Positions 50,867-59,006 of a DNA stretch of 64,000 bases are shown here, piece after piece. The position numbers and the translations under genes are program-made. A model generated the notes under the pieces. That model had not been told where the DNA came from. It ran no database searches and worked only from the letters and a program-made list of their open reading frames with translations. Every line of letters begins with the position of its first letter. The stretch's first letter is position 1. Source of the stretch: Candidatus Amulumruptor caecigallinarius (GTDB lineage Bacteria; Bacteroidota; Bacteroidia; Bacteroidales; Muribaculaceae); assembly GCA_944321825.1 (NCBI GenBank), contig CALUMU010000001.1, positions 281,704 through 345,703 of the forward strand, in the 5' to 3' direction.

Positions 50867-51559
50867 TCAATAAACCAATTTGCACCATTTCACAAAGCTG
50901 CTTGTCTCCTTGTAGAGTTTGTTCATCTCCTTGTGAAGCCGCTGAAACTCTTTCATCCGCGCCCCGCTCTCCATCGACCCACCCAATACCGCTCCCGCAG
51001 TAGGCGCGACAGCCGAGACATAGGCGACTTGTTCCTCAAATACCTTGTTTTTTACCTTTAGGCGTTCGATTACAGGGGCAGCCTTTCCGTTGCTTATCTT
51101 ATATGCATAGGACAGTGCCGCCGACATATACTTTTGAAAATCGTCAAAATCCTTTTTATATGTCAGATATGAGGTCGCGTTCAGACGGTCTGCCAAGACA
51201 GAAGCCTGTTCGGTATACATGCCCTTGATTGCATCGTTCTGCTTCTTGACTTCTTCAAGACGCGCCTGTTGCAATCCGAGTTCTGCAAGTTGCGGTCGCC
51301 ACAACCGTTTTACATTTGCACGGTTCTCGTCAAATTCTATCTTGAAGCTGAATGGGAATTTATAGCGCATTTTCGCGCCTGAATAGCCCTTATGAAGCAA
51401 CCAATAAGAGAAACCGGGGCCAAAGTCCCACTCGTCCCCGGCAATAGATCTTATCTGCTTATGCAGATTCGGGTCGTTCTTCGTCTGTTGTGCACTGGCC
51501 GCAGGGATTACGGCTGCCACAATCACGGATAAAATAATGCTTTTTAGAATTGTGTTCAT
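50867..51559 (-). CDS. Periplasmic tra-operon protein (DUF5045-like)
   Basis: 230 residues. Signal peptide (MNTILKSIILSVIVAAVIPAASAQ) and helical body (ELGLQQARLEEVKKQNDAIKGMY, EFQRLHKEMNKLYKETSSFVKWCKLVY). The segment GDEWDFGPGFSYWLLHKGYSGAKMRYKF is distinctive and matches proteins between TraG and TraJ in Bacteroidales elements. Its exact role is not known. Confidence 0.6.
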   Translation of the reverse strand: MNTILKSIILSVIVAAVIPAASAQQTKNDPNLHKQIRSIAGDEWDFGPGFSYWLLHKGYSGAKMRYKFPFSFKIEFDENRANVKRLWRPQLAELGLQQARLEEVKKQNDAIKGMYTEQASVLADRLNATSYLTYKKDFDDFQKYMSAALSYAYKISNGKAAPVIERLKVKNKVFEEQVAYVSAVAPTAGAVLGGSMESGARMKEFQRLHKEMNKLYKETSSFVKWCKLVY

Positions 51560-51570
51560 GACGATTGATA

Positions 51571-52251
51571 TTATTGATATTTATGATTCCACCATGCCAC
51601 GGCTGAAGCTGCCGCCTTTTTGACTTCTTCATCGCTCAACACCTCGTATATATTCATGAAAGTAATCTTGTCGCCGAGCAGCCAACGGCACTGGAACAAT
51701 GTGCTTGATATTGTGCTACGGATATTACCTACGGTCGACTTCAACGAATAGATAGTGAGACTCTTTTGCTCCATTGTCGCTTTCCCGATGCCGGCACCAA
51801 GCAATCCTGACGCTGCAATCTCCTTTTGCGCCCTCTGTATTTCAGAGTTTATGTACCGCTGGGCTTTGTAATACTTGAATGCTGCCGCAGGATTTCTTTT
51901 AACGAGAGTACCGCACTCTGTGAGGAACTCCTTGTATTCTCCGGCAAGCTTATAGATTTCCGTACTCAATGAGAGGAAAGCCACACTCAGTGAAACCCAG
52001 TCGCTCGCATCATTGAGACGTTTATCCACTTTAGCCCTTATATCGGCAAGTTTTTCCGCGTTGGTCTTGTTCTGCACATTTACGGCAGACGATTCCAATA
52101 CTTTCTCCTGAGATTTGACGGCACAGCGGTACATGTCTTTGTGCATCTGTATCAGAGCCTCAAACTCAGGTTCCGGGGGACCGCCGGCATCAGCTGTAGC
52201 AAACGGCATCAGCAACAGGGCAAACATAAGTATGTGTAAACGATATGACAT
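51571..52251 (-). CDS. Periplasmic tra-operon protein (TraI region)
   Basis: 226 residues. Signal peptide (MSYRLHILMFALLLMPFATADA) then a helical body (NAEKLADIRAKVDKRLNDASDWVSLSVAFLSL, FKYYKAQRYINSEIQRAQKEIAASGLL) ending in VAWWNHKYQ. Size, helicity and the Trp-containing C-terminal end resemble the two paralogs at 52257 and 16094. It is part of the closely packed tra operon. Confidence 0.6.
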   Translation of the reverse strand: MSYRLHILMFALLLMPFATADAGGPPEPEFEALIQMHKDMYRCAVKSQEKVLESSAVNVQNKTNAEKLADIRAKVDKRLNDASDWVSLSVAFLSLSTEIYKLAGEYKEFLTECGTLVKRNPAAAFKYYKAQRYINSEIQRAQKEIAASGLLGAGIGKATMEQKSLTIYSLKSTVGNIRSTISSTLFQCRWLLGDKITFMNIYEVLSDEEVKKAAASAVAWWNHKYQ

Positions 52252-52256
52252 GGCCG

Positions 52257-52979
52257 TTACTTGTTAAATGTGTTATTCCAAAGACCGATGGCATACCGGG
52301 CGTTATATTCCATGCCGACAATCTTAGCCCAGCTCTCATAGTCGAGTCTCATCCATACATCAATCCATGTGCCGTACTGGTAATTAATCAGTATCACCTC
52401 GATGGCACGTCTGATGGCTGCAATGTCGGAGCATATAAGGATTGCCATGCCTAACCGTTTCTCACGCTGCATGTAATTATCCTTGTCATTGTCTTTCTTG
52501 CCACGTTTAAAGGGATTTTCCACAGTGCCATTGTTGACGATATTGCAGAAATTGTCAACAAGGCCTGTCGCTCTTTCCACGAGCCGGCTCACATTGGTAA
52601 GCGCAAGAGCGGCATTAAGTCCCTTACGTTTGCCTATCTCGGTAAGTACGAGTGGAGTCTTTGTGACGATTACCTGCATGTCGCCAATCATCTGTTTATA
52701 AAAAGCCGATTCCACACCAAAGCCCTGGACATTGCTCATCACCTCTTTCATGCCCTCGGTGATTGCAGTCATGTGGGCTACCATTTTTTCCGTGTCCTCC
52801 TGTTCTTTGGACGTTTCTTCCACGGCATCATTTATAAGCTTCTCATAACCGTACCTGTGGCCATAACCTGTAGCCATGTAAAACACAGCCTTTGGGTCTG
52901 TACGGACTGCTTGTGCTTTCAAATCCATAGCCCAACCCAAAGCCATGATGACAGATGCAAATGCTACGTGTTTCACCAT
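52257..52979 (-). CDS. Periplasmic tra-operon protein, paralog of the 16094 product
   Basis: 240 residues. Signal peptide (MVKHVAFASVIMALGWAMDLKA), helical body, and C-terminal tail LDYESWAKIVGMEYNARYAI-G-LWNNTFNK shared almost exactly with the protein at 16094-16786. The start overlaps the end of traG by 7 bases, so translation is probably coupled. It is likely a structural part of the transfer apparatus. Confidence 0.65.
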   Translation of the reverse strand: MVKHVAFASVIMALGWAMDLKAQAVRTDPKAVFYMATGYGHRYGYEKLINDAVEETSKEQEDTEKMVAHMTAITEGMKEVMSNVQGFGVESAFYKQMIGDMQVIVTKTPLVLTEIGKRKGLNAALALTNVSRLVERATGLVDNFCNIVNNGTVENPFKRGKKDNDKDNYMQREKRLGMAILICSDIAAIRRAIEVILINYQYGTWIDVWMRLDYESWAKIVGMEYNARYAIGLWNNTFNK

Positions 52980-54517
52980 AACGACATTACCTTTTGATGT
53001 TTGTTGACTTGACGGGCAAATTCAAGGTAATCCCTGATGCCAGTCTTTTTCCTGTCACGTTCGATAGCATCTATGGCTGTCTGGAAGTTGCCATAGTGTG
53101 CCCGGTATATTTTCAATGCCTCTTTTTCAGAGCGTTCGGTAGTGTATGCCCAGTAACATTCCGGCGGTTCCTCCACGCCGAACACGTCAGAGTCTTGTCC
53201 TCGGCATATCCATACCTCTTTGAAATAGTTCCTCCCCTCATGGTTGGGGAGCGCATTTATTGTGAAAATCTGCTGTTTCTGCACATCCGTCAATCCGAGG
53301 ATGCGTGATATGTCATCATACCTGTCTTTAAATTTGCTCTGGTCTAATAAAATCTTGATGTCGGAATTGTTGATGATAGCCTCTTTGACTATAGGTGAAT
53401 CTATGACATCGTTAAGTTCCTGGGTGACCACGCCGGCTATGCCGTGAAACTTGCGGACAGTCTTGTAGAGGTACTTGATGTATTCGGCCATGGTGGGAGA
53501 TGCTATCGCTTTCCACGCTTCCTCGATTATCAAGGCTTTACGTCCTTTCTTGATACGCATTTTCTGAAGAAAAACGTCCATGATAATCAATACGACTATA
53601 GGGAAAAGAACCGGGTCATCCTTGATTTTGTCAATTTCGAAGACGATAAACCTTTCATCAAACAGGTTTACGTCAAGGTCGGAGTTAAGGGTGTCCTCAA
53701 GCTCTCCGCCACGGTAGAATTGTGCAAGGATGCTTGCAAAGTCGTTCACCTCAAAACGTATCCTGTCGGACGCGCATATCTGCGGTATGCGTTCTATGGC
53801 ATATTCATAGAAAGAGTTAAAAGACAGCTCCCTGACAGGCATGGAGCGTTTCTTACGCTCCATCTCGTCTATGCGTTCATCTATCTTAAGCAGATAGTGG
53901 TCTTGTATAAGTTCGTTCATGATGCGCACAAGAGCGGCATTGGCATTGTCTTTTTCGCCTTGGGTGGAGTTGCTGTCGTTAATCATTGCGATAAGCTTGT
54001 CCGACTTCTCCTGAAGACTTCTGCGCCTTTCCGACCGCTCCTCCGAAGTGTCAAACGACACCTCCTGATTTATGTCCGGGGACGGGTTATGGCGGTTGTA
54101 CTGCCGCTTGAAATCCGCCTCGTATTTTTCATACTTGCCGTCACGTTTATCCTCAAGCATCAACTTCTGGCGCAACTGCTCGCGTTCGGCATGGGTAAAC
54201 GCTTCAAACGGATTGAAATACGCCTCGTAATACTCTACAATGGTCTGGTTGATGATTTTGTCCTCGATTTTCGTAGGCAGCTCATTCCCCTTGAAAATCA
54301 AGAATATAAGGGATTTAAGAAAGTTCTTCTTCTCGCCGAAATTTTGACGGTACTCCACATCAGTAATCTTGAACGGATTCATGGATATGGGGTGTTCTTT
54401 GGAATAACTGATATATGTCCCTCCGAAATAGTCGTTTATACCCTCATAGGAGTCGCCGGTATCTACCATCACTACATCCGTACCCTGCTCAAGCAACTGG
54501 CGTACCACAGAGTTCAT
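52973..54517 (-). pseudogene. traG: traG (VirB4-like ATPase), 5'-truncated
   Basis: 514 residues corresponding to the C-terminal part of TraG: MNSVVRQLLEQGTDVVMVDTGDSYEGI, then Walker B KALIIEEAWKAIASP, and the end motifs VTQELNDVIDSPIVKEAIINNSDIKILLDQSKF and ILGLTDVQKQQIF. In intact TraG proteins the Walker A loop comes just before the MNSVVRQ-like helix. Here in-frame codons upstream of 54517 meet a stop within 12 codons, so the N-terminal domain and Walker A are missing. The break coincides with the left end of element 2. The 5' part is not in the window. Confidence 0.85.
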
Positions 54518-54876
54518 GCGGAATACATATGAGAGAGTTTTTGTTGCTGAATATCAGCAATATAAGAAAATAAAGGTACAAAAATATGGCTATGGAAAAA
54601 CGGGGTATAAAAGTTGTTTTTTGAGGAAGTGAGAGGATAGGAAGAAGATGCGTATGAAGATGAAAATTTAACAAAAACTTAACAATCGGCAGGCATTTTT
54701 ATCTTTTGCCGCAGGTCTGTCGGAATGGTGGTAAAACAGCAGAGGACTTGTCGGGGAATTATTCTTTGCTATTAAAAACAAGCATGTTGTTCTGCATATG
54801 GTACAATAGAGATACAATCAACTAATAATAAATACGTTCATGATTAAATGGTTAGATAAAATATTGGAGCAAGATT
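54518..54876. other. Left end of element 2, no gene seen
   Basis: AT-rich non-coding sequence between truncated traG and the restriction-modification promoter. It contains purine-rich and T-rich runs but no clear gene. The recombination junction with traG should lie near 54511-54520. Confidence 0.4.
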
Positions 54877-54908
54877 TTTGGTCATTCAAAACAAAAATAA
54901 TAAATTTG
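54877..54908 (+). promoter_or_regulatory. Complete Bacteroidetes promoter of the element 2 R-M operon
   Basis: TTTG at 54877-54880 (-33 box) and TAAATTTG at 54901-54908 (-7 box) are separated by 20 bases, matching the Bacteroidetes consensus. The HTH gene starts 22 bases downstream. Confidence 0.75.
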
Positions 54909-54930
54909 CAGTGATATATACGATAAAAAT

Positions 54931-55140
54931 ATGAGGCTAAATTGCATAAAGAACATATTGGAAGATAAAGGTATCAGCCAAACATGGCTTTCCAAAAAGC
55001 TCGGTAAGAGTTTTAGTACTGTCAATGCGTATTGTTGCAATAGGCAACAGCCAAATCTTGCGACACTATATGTAATAGCCCAGCTATTATCTGTTGAACT
55101 TAAAGATTTGATAGCGGATAATACAAAGGATGGAAAGTAA
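54931..55140 (+). CDS. Xre-type HTH controller (C-protein-like)
   Basis: 69 residues: IKNILEDKGISQTWLSKKLGKSFSTVNAYCCNRQQPNLATLYVIAQLLSVELKDLI is a full HTH_3 domain. It overlaps the methyltransferase gene by 11 bases. Its place and size match controller proteins that delay restriction until modification is established. It is homologous to the frameshifted HTH gene at 32440 of element 1. Confidence 0.75.
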   Translation: MRLNCIKNILEDKGISQTWLSKKLGKSFSTVNAYCCNRQQPNLATLYVIAQLLSVELKDLIADNTKDGK

Positions 55141-56596
55141 AATGTTGGGGCAGATTATAGAGAATACTGACAGCTTTATTGCTTCAGTACCGAAAGATAA
55201 ACGGAAAAAGTATGGTCAATTCTTTACGAATGTGACCACAGCTAAGTTTATGGCCTCTTTGTTTAACTTCGATTTATCTAAATCCGATATTAATGTTTTG
55301 GATGCTGGCGCAGGAACTGGTATTCTTTCCGCTGCCGTTGTTCAAGAATTGATTGATAGAGGGTATCAGGGGCATATACATATCACCTGTTATGAAACAG
55401 ACAATTTGGTTTTACCATTATTGGAAAAGAATATGTCCATCATCATGGAACAGGCAAATGTCTCATACGTAATCAGGAGAGAGAATTATATAACGTCACA
55501 GCCATTTACTGCCAATTCGTTATTCAGGGATAATGAAAATATCTATGACTATATAATCGGTAATCCTCCGTATCTGAAAATATCCAAAGACGCAGATGAA
55601 GCCAAAGCCATGTCAAGCATATGTCATGGTGCGCCCAATTTATATTTCTTATTTTGGGCAATGGGTATCTACAATTTGAAGCAAGGGCAAGAATTGGTAT
55701 ATATTATTCCACGGTCTTGGACATCAGGCGCATATTTCAAAAAATTCAGGGAATATTTATTTAATAATTGTGTAATCACGGACATCCATCTTTTTGAAAG
55801 CCGGGATAAAGTGTTTAATGGGGAGTCCGTCTTACAGGAAACAATTATTATAAAGATTCGGAAAACCAAAAATACCCCTAATTCAATCAATATAACAACA
55901 TCGTCCACATCTGATTTTTCTGATATTGAGCATTTCAAAACCTCATACGACACTGTAGTCGCAAAGAATCAGTTTGTTTACCTTGTCACGAATAAAGAGG
56001 ACGCCAACGTGCTTCAAATGATAAACAACTTCCATCGGACACTTCCTGAAATCGGACTGAAAATGCAGACAGGCATCATTGTGGATTTCAGGACAAGAGA
56101 AGTCCTGAGAGACAGGCTTGAAGAAGGGGCTTATCCGCTGCTATATTCTCAACATATCAGAGACGGTAAGGTCGTGTGGCCATTGGGTAAAGAAGGCGAA
56201 GTGATTAAAACCGAAAGGAACGGTTTTTTGCAAGAAAACAGCGACTACCTATTGGTAAAGCGTTTCACTTCAAAAGAAGAAAAAAGGAGATTGCAATGCG
56301 GTATATTCTTGAAGCAGAGATATTCACAGTTTGAGTATATCAGTACGCAGAACAAAGTCAATTTTATAAAGTGCGATTCTCCATGCGTTACTTATGGATT
56401 GTATGTGCTACTCAATTCAACTCTTTATGACAGCTATTATAGGATAATGAACGGCTCAACTCAGGTCAATTCGACAGAAATTAATCAGATACCTATACCA
56501 GAAAGAAGTATAATAGAAGAAATGGGCAGGGATTTGATGCATAAAGAACTGTCAGTAATGAATTGTAATAAAATTTTAAACAAATGGATAAATTAG
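55130..56596 (+). CDS. Adenine-specific DNA methyltransferase (PstI/BsuBI-type R-M)
   Basis: 488 residues. Motif I NVLDAGAGTGILSAAVVQ (about 55-72) and motif IV IGNPPYLKISK with the N6-adenine signature NPPY. KKYGQFFTNVTTAKFMASLF is the typical N-terminal entry of gamma-class enzymes. The C-terminal part is the target recognition domain. It overlaps the endonuclease start by 13 bases. By analogy with PstI/BsuBI, it would protect CTGCAG sites; specificity is inferred from the partner enzyme. Confidence 0.88.
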   Translation: MESKMLGQIIENTDSFIASVPKDKRKKYGQFFTNVTTAKFMASLFNFDLSKSDINVLDAGAGTGILSAAVVQELIDRGYQGHIHITCYETDNLVLPLLEKNMSIIMEQANVSYVIRRENYITSQPFTANSLFRDNENIYDYIIGNPPYLKISKDADEAKAMSSICHGAPNLYFLFWAMGIYNLKQGQELVYIIPRSWTSGAYFKKFREYLFNNCVITDIHLFESRDKVFNGESVLQETIIIKIRKTKNTPNSINITTSSTSDFSDIEHFKTSYDTVVAKNQFVYLVTNKEDANVLQMINNFHRTLPEIGLKMQTGIIVDFRTREVLRDRLEEGAYPLLYSQHIRDGKVVWPLGKEGEVIKTERNGFLQENSDYLLVKRFTSKEEKRRLQCGIFLKQRYSQFEYISTQNKVNFIKCDSPCVTYGLYVLLNSTLYDSYYRIMNGSTQVNSTEINQIPIPERSIIEEMGRDLMHKELSVMNCNKILNKWIN

Positions 56597-57516
56597 ATTT
56601 GGCCAAACAGCTTTTAGAACAAATAAATATGCCTGCTAAACAGCAAAGCACTCTTTGTTGTTTAGCACTATTAGCTATGGCAAAATTAAAAAAGGATACT
56701 CCGTGTTTCCAAGCTACAAATGATTGGATTAGAATCCATGACATAATAGCCTTTATTGGAGAGAATTATGGCGTTATGTATGCCGAAAATTCAAGGGAAA
56801 CATTTCGTAAACAAGCGATGCATCCGTTTAGAACTGCGGCTTTGATTGAAGACAATGGAAAAGCGACGAACAGCCCGAATTATCGCTATCGCATAACAAA
56901 CGAATTCTTAAAAGTAATTCAAGATATGAATGAGAATGATGGATGCTTGTGTGAAGAAAATGCATCTTTATCTCTTTTTTTGATGCGACATGATAGTTTG
57001 TCAGATATTTATGCTTCCAAGAAAAGAATGCAGAAGATGCCTGTCAAGATAAACAATAAGGATTTCACATTCAGTCCGGGGAAACATAATCAGTTGCAGA
57101 AAGCAATAATAGAAGAATTTGCTCCTCGTTTTGCACCTCATTCCGAATGTTTATATGTGGGCGATACTATCCAAAAGGATATGGTTAAGGATATAGACAA
57201 ATTGTCCCAGCTCGGTTTTGAAATTACTTTGCACGACAAAATGCCTGATGTAGTCCTTTACCGTGAGGATAAGAACTGGGTATATTTTGTGGAGTCAGTT
57301 ACCTCCGTGGGTCCAATGGATCCCAAACGGATATTGGAGATAGAATCCATGACAAGTAAAGTTACTGCCGGGAAAATATATGTGACGGCTTTTCTTGATT
57401 TCCAAACATTCAAGAAATTCTCCGAACAATTGGCATGGGAAACGGAAGTCTGGATTGCAGATATGCCAGACCACATGATTCATCTTAATGGTGATAAATT
57501 TTTAGGACCTCGTTGA
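56584..57516 (+). CDS. BsuBI/PstI-type restriction endonuclease
   Basis: 310 residues. The N-terminal winged-helix domain (WIRIHDIIAFIGENYGVMYAENSRETFRKQAMHPFRTAALIEDN) and C-terminal catalytic domain (LYVGDTIQKDMVKDIDKLSQLGFEITLHDKMPDVVLY ... YFVESVTSVGPMDPKRILEIE) match BsuBI/PstI. The nuclease residues are Asp in MPDVVLY and Glu in FVESVTS. It is expected to cut CTGCAG. It is the third gene of the controller-methylase-nuclease operon. Confidence 0.88.
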   Translation: MDKLDLAKQLLEQINMPAKQQSTLCCLALLAMAKLKKDTPCFQATNDWIRIHDIIAFIGENYGVMYAENSRETFRKQAMHPFRTAALIEDNGKATNSPNYRYRITNEFLKVIQDMNENDGCLCEENASLSLFLMRHDSLSDIYASKKRMQKMPVKINNKDFTFSPGKHNQLQKAIIEEFAPRFAPHSECLYVGDTIQKDMVKDIDKLSQLGFEITLHDKMPDVVLYREDKNWVYFVESVTSVGPMDPKRILEIESMTSKVTAGKIYVTAFLDFQTFKKFSEQLAWETEVWIADMPDHMIHLNGDKFLGPR

Positions 57517-57542
57517 ATGAGTATTAATACAATATAAGCACT

Positions 57543-58166
57543 ATGGGGAGCGAAAACATTTTCGACATTTGGAGATTTTTAGGTAAAGGAACTCCATTCA
57601 TTGTTAGACGGAATGGATGGTTTCACCTATCTTATAAGGTAACAAAAGTAATTCCTAAAGGGAAATATGGTGAAGCTTTTGGGTATAGATTAACCGATGG
57701 GAAATTTGAAGTTGATACTCCCCAAGAAGAACCTATAGGCTGCTGTGGGTGTGGAAATTGGGAACTAATAGAAAATCTCATTGAAGATGTTGATGCCTTG
57801 CAATGGAATTGCCTTGATGCCAATAACAACTTAACCTTTGGCAAATACAAGGGAATGAACGTGGAAGATATAAAAGACAAGGATGAGGATTACTTCAAAT
57901 GGGCATGGGGTAATGTCGGAGGTCTTAGTGAACTTCTTTTTGTTAGGAAATACGATATTTCTTTGCAAGATTTGCTTAAAACTAAGAAGCAGATTAAAGA
58001 AGCCTTGTCTTTCACTTCGGACGATTGGATAAAGTCGCCAGTAAAGAACAACTATGATTTTATCTTAGACCAATATAAATATGCTTGCTGCGCCAAGCAA
58101 AAGGACATTGCAACTGCGGTTAAAGAGATTGAAGAATATTTTGAACAAAGTAAAACTACAATATAA
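57543..58166 (+). CDS. Protein with exonuclease-X-like C-terminal motif, unknown function
   Basis: 207 residues. The segment LTFGKYKGMNVEDIKDKDEDYFKWAWGN is the 'FGKYKGxxxxxI...Y-x-W' motif found at the end of ExoX-type and other DNA-associated proteins. A CCGCGNWE segment lies just before it. No nuclease domain is present. It follows the endonuclease by 26 bases and may be part of the cargo operon. Confidence 0.5.
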   Translation: MGSENIFDIWRFLGKGTPFIVRRNGWFHLSYKVTKVIPKGKYGEAFGYRLTDGKFEVDTPQEEPIGCCGCGNWELIENLIEDVDALQWNCLDANNNLTFGKYKGMNVEDIKDKDEDYFKWAWGNVGGLSELLFVRKYDISLQDLLKTKKQIKEALSFTSDDWIKSPVKNNYDFILDQYKYACCAKQKDIATAVKEIEEYFEQSKTTI

Positions 58167-58172
58167 AGGTTA

Positions 58173-58589
58173 ATGAAACGTATATTGAATAAATGGTTGT
58201 TGGCATTTTGTTTAATTATGCTTGCAGGGCATGTCTATGCTCAACAAAGATATTATTGCGAAGTCAAAGGTATTGAGAAAAGTTTTACATCTGGACTAAA
58301 AATCATTTTTGATTTTGGAACGGAGGCTTCTTACAATATGTGGGGAGATTTAAGTAGCAAACTAAAATTTGTAGACGAGAAAGGTAAAGAAATCGATTTC
58401 AACAGCATGGTAGATGCGGCTAATTATATGGTGCAAAGAGGCTGGGTCTTTCAGCAAGCCTATTCTTCGTTATATGGAGGAAGCCCCATTATTCATTGGA
58501 TTTTCTTTAAGGATGCAGAAACAATGGAAAAAGCAAAAGAGGGCATTTTAACTAAGGAAGAATACCAAAAGATGAAAAATAACAAGTAA
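58173..58589 (+). CDS. Secreted hypothetical protein
   Basis: 138 residues. Signal peptide (MKRILNKWLLAFCLIMLAGHVYAQ) followed by a compact alpha/beta domain (YYCEVKGIEKSFTSGLKIIFDFG, VDAANYMVQRGWVFQQAYSSLYGGSPIIHWIFFKD). Small secreted proteins of this kind are common in Bacteroides. The gene starts 6 bases after the previous stop. Confidence 0.5.
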   Translation: MKRILNKWLLAFCLIMLAGHVYAQQRYYCEVKGIEKSFTSGLKIIFDFGTEASYNMWGDLSSKLKFVDEKGKEIDFNSMVDAANYMVQRGWVFQQAYSSLYGGSPIIHWIFFKDAETMEKAKEGILTKEEYQKMKNNK

Positions 58590-58607
58590 ATTTTTAGCGA
58601 TACAATT

Positions 58608-59006
58608 ATGAGCACACGTACAAAATCCATTTTAATTTATGTTGGTGGTATCGTAACAGGTATCATCCTTACATTCGCATTCTTTTTCTTTGTTGCATTA
58701 GGAAATTCTAATGGAACTCCATCTGATAAAAATGTTGTTCTGTTTGAAAAGCCACAACAGGAAATAAATGTAAAATCATTTGAGGTTATGCAAGTGCTTC
58801 CTGATGGAAGTGCCTTGGCAACAGTAGAGGACATTTCTAACATTGGAATGGTCGTTTTATTCCTTGCAGATGAGGAAGTTTCCTATTATGATGACCAAAA
58901 AATAAATGTGCCAACGGGTAAGCGCGTGATGCAAATAGGCACATATAAATATGTGACACGCAGTGAAATGGAAAAAACAGTTCCTATAGTTGAGATTATG
59001 GATTAG
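58608..59006 (+). CDS. Single-pass membrane protein of unknown function
   Basis: 132 residues with an N-terminal membrane helix (ILIYVGGIVTGIILTFAFFFFVAL). The exported beta-rich domain contains VLPDGSALATVED and GKRVMQIGTYKYVTRSEMEKTVPIVEI. It ends directly against the stop of the convergent relaxase gene (no spacer). Confidence 0.5.
   Translation: MSTRTKSILIYVGGIVTGIILTFAFFFFVALGNSNGTPSDKNVVLFEKPQQEINVKSFEVMQVLPDGSALATVEDISNIGMVVLFLADEEVSYYDDQKINVPTGKRVMQIGTYKYVTRSEMEKTVPIVEIMD

Noticed and set aside
53444..54532. A 362-codon open frame on the plus strand
   Set aside because: It is the antisense of traG, whose minus-strand frame has clear VirB4 motifs; the plus-strand product has no sensible domain.
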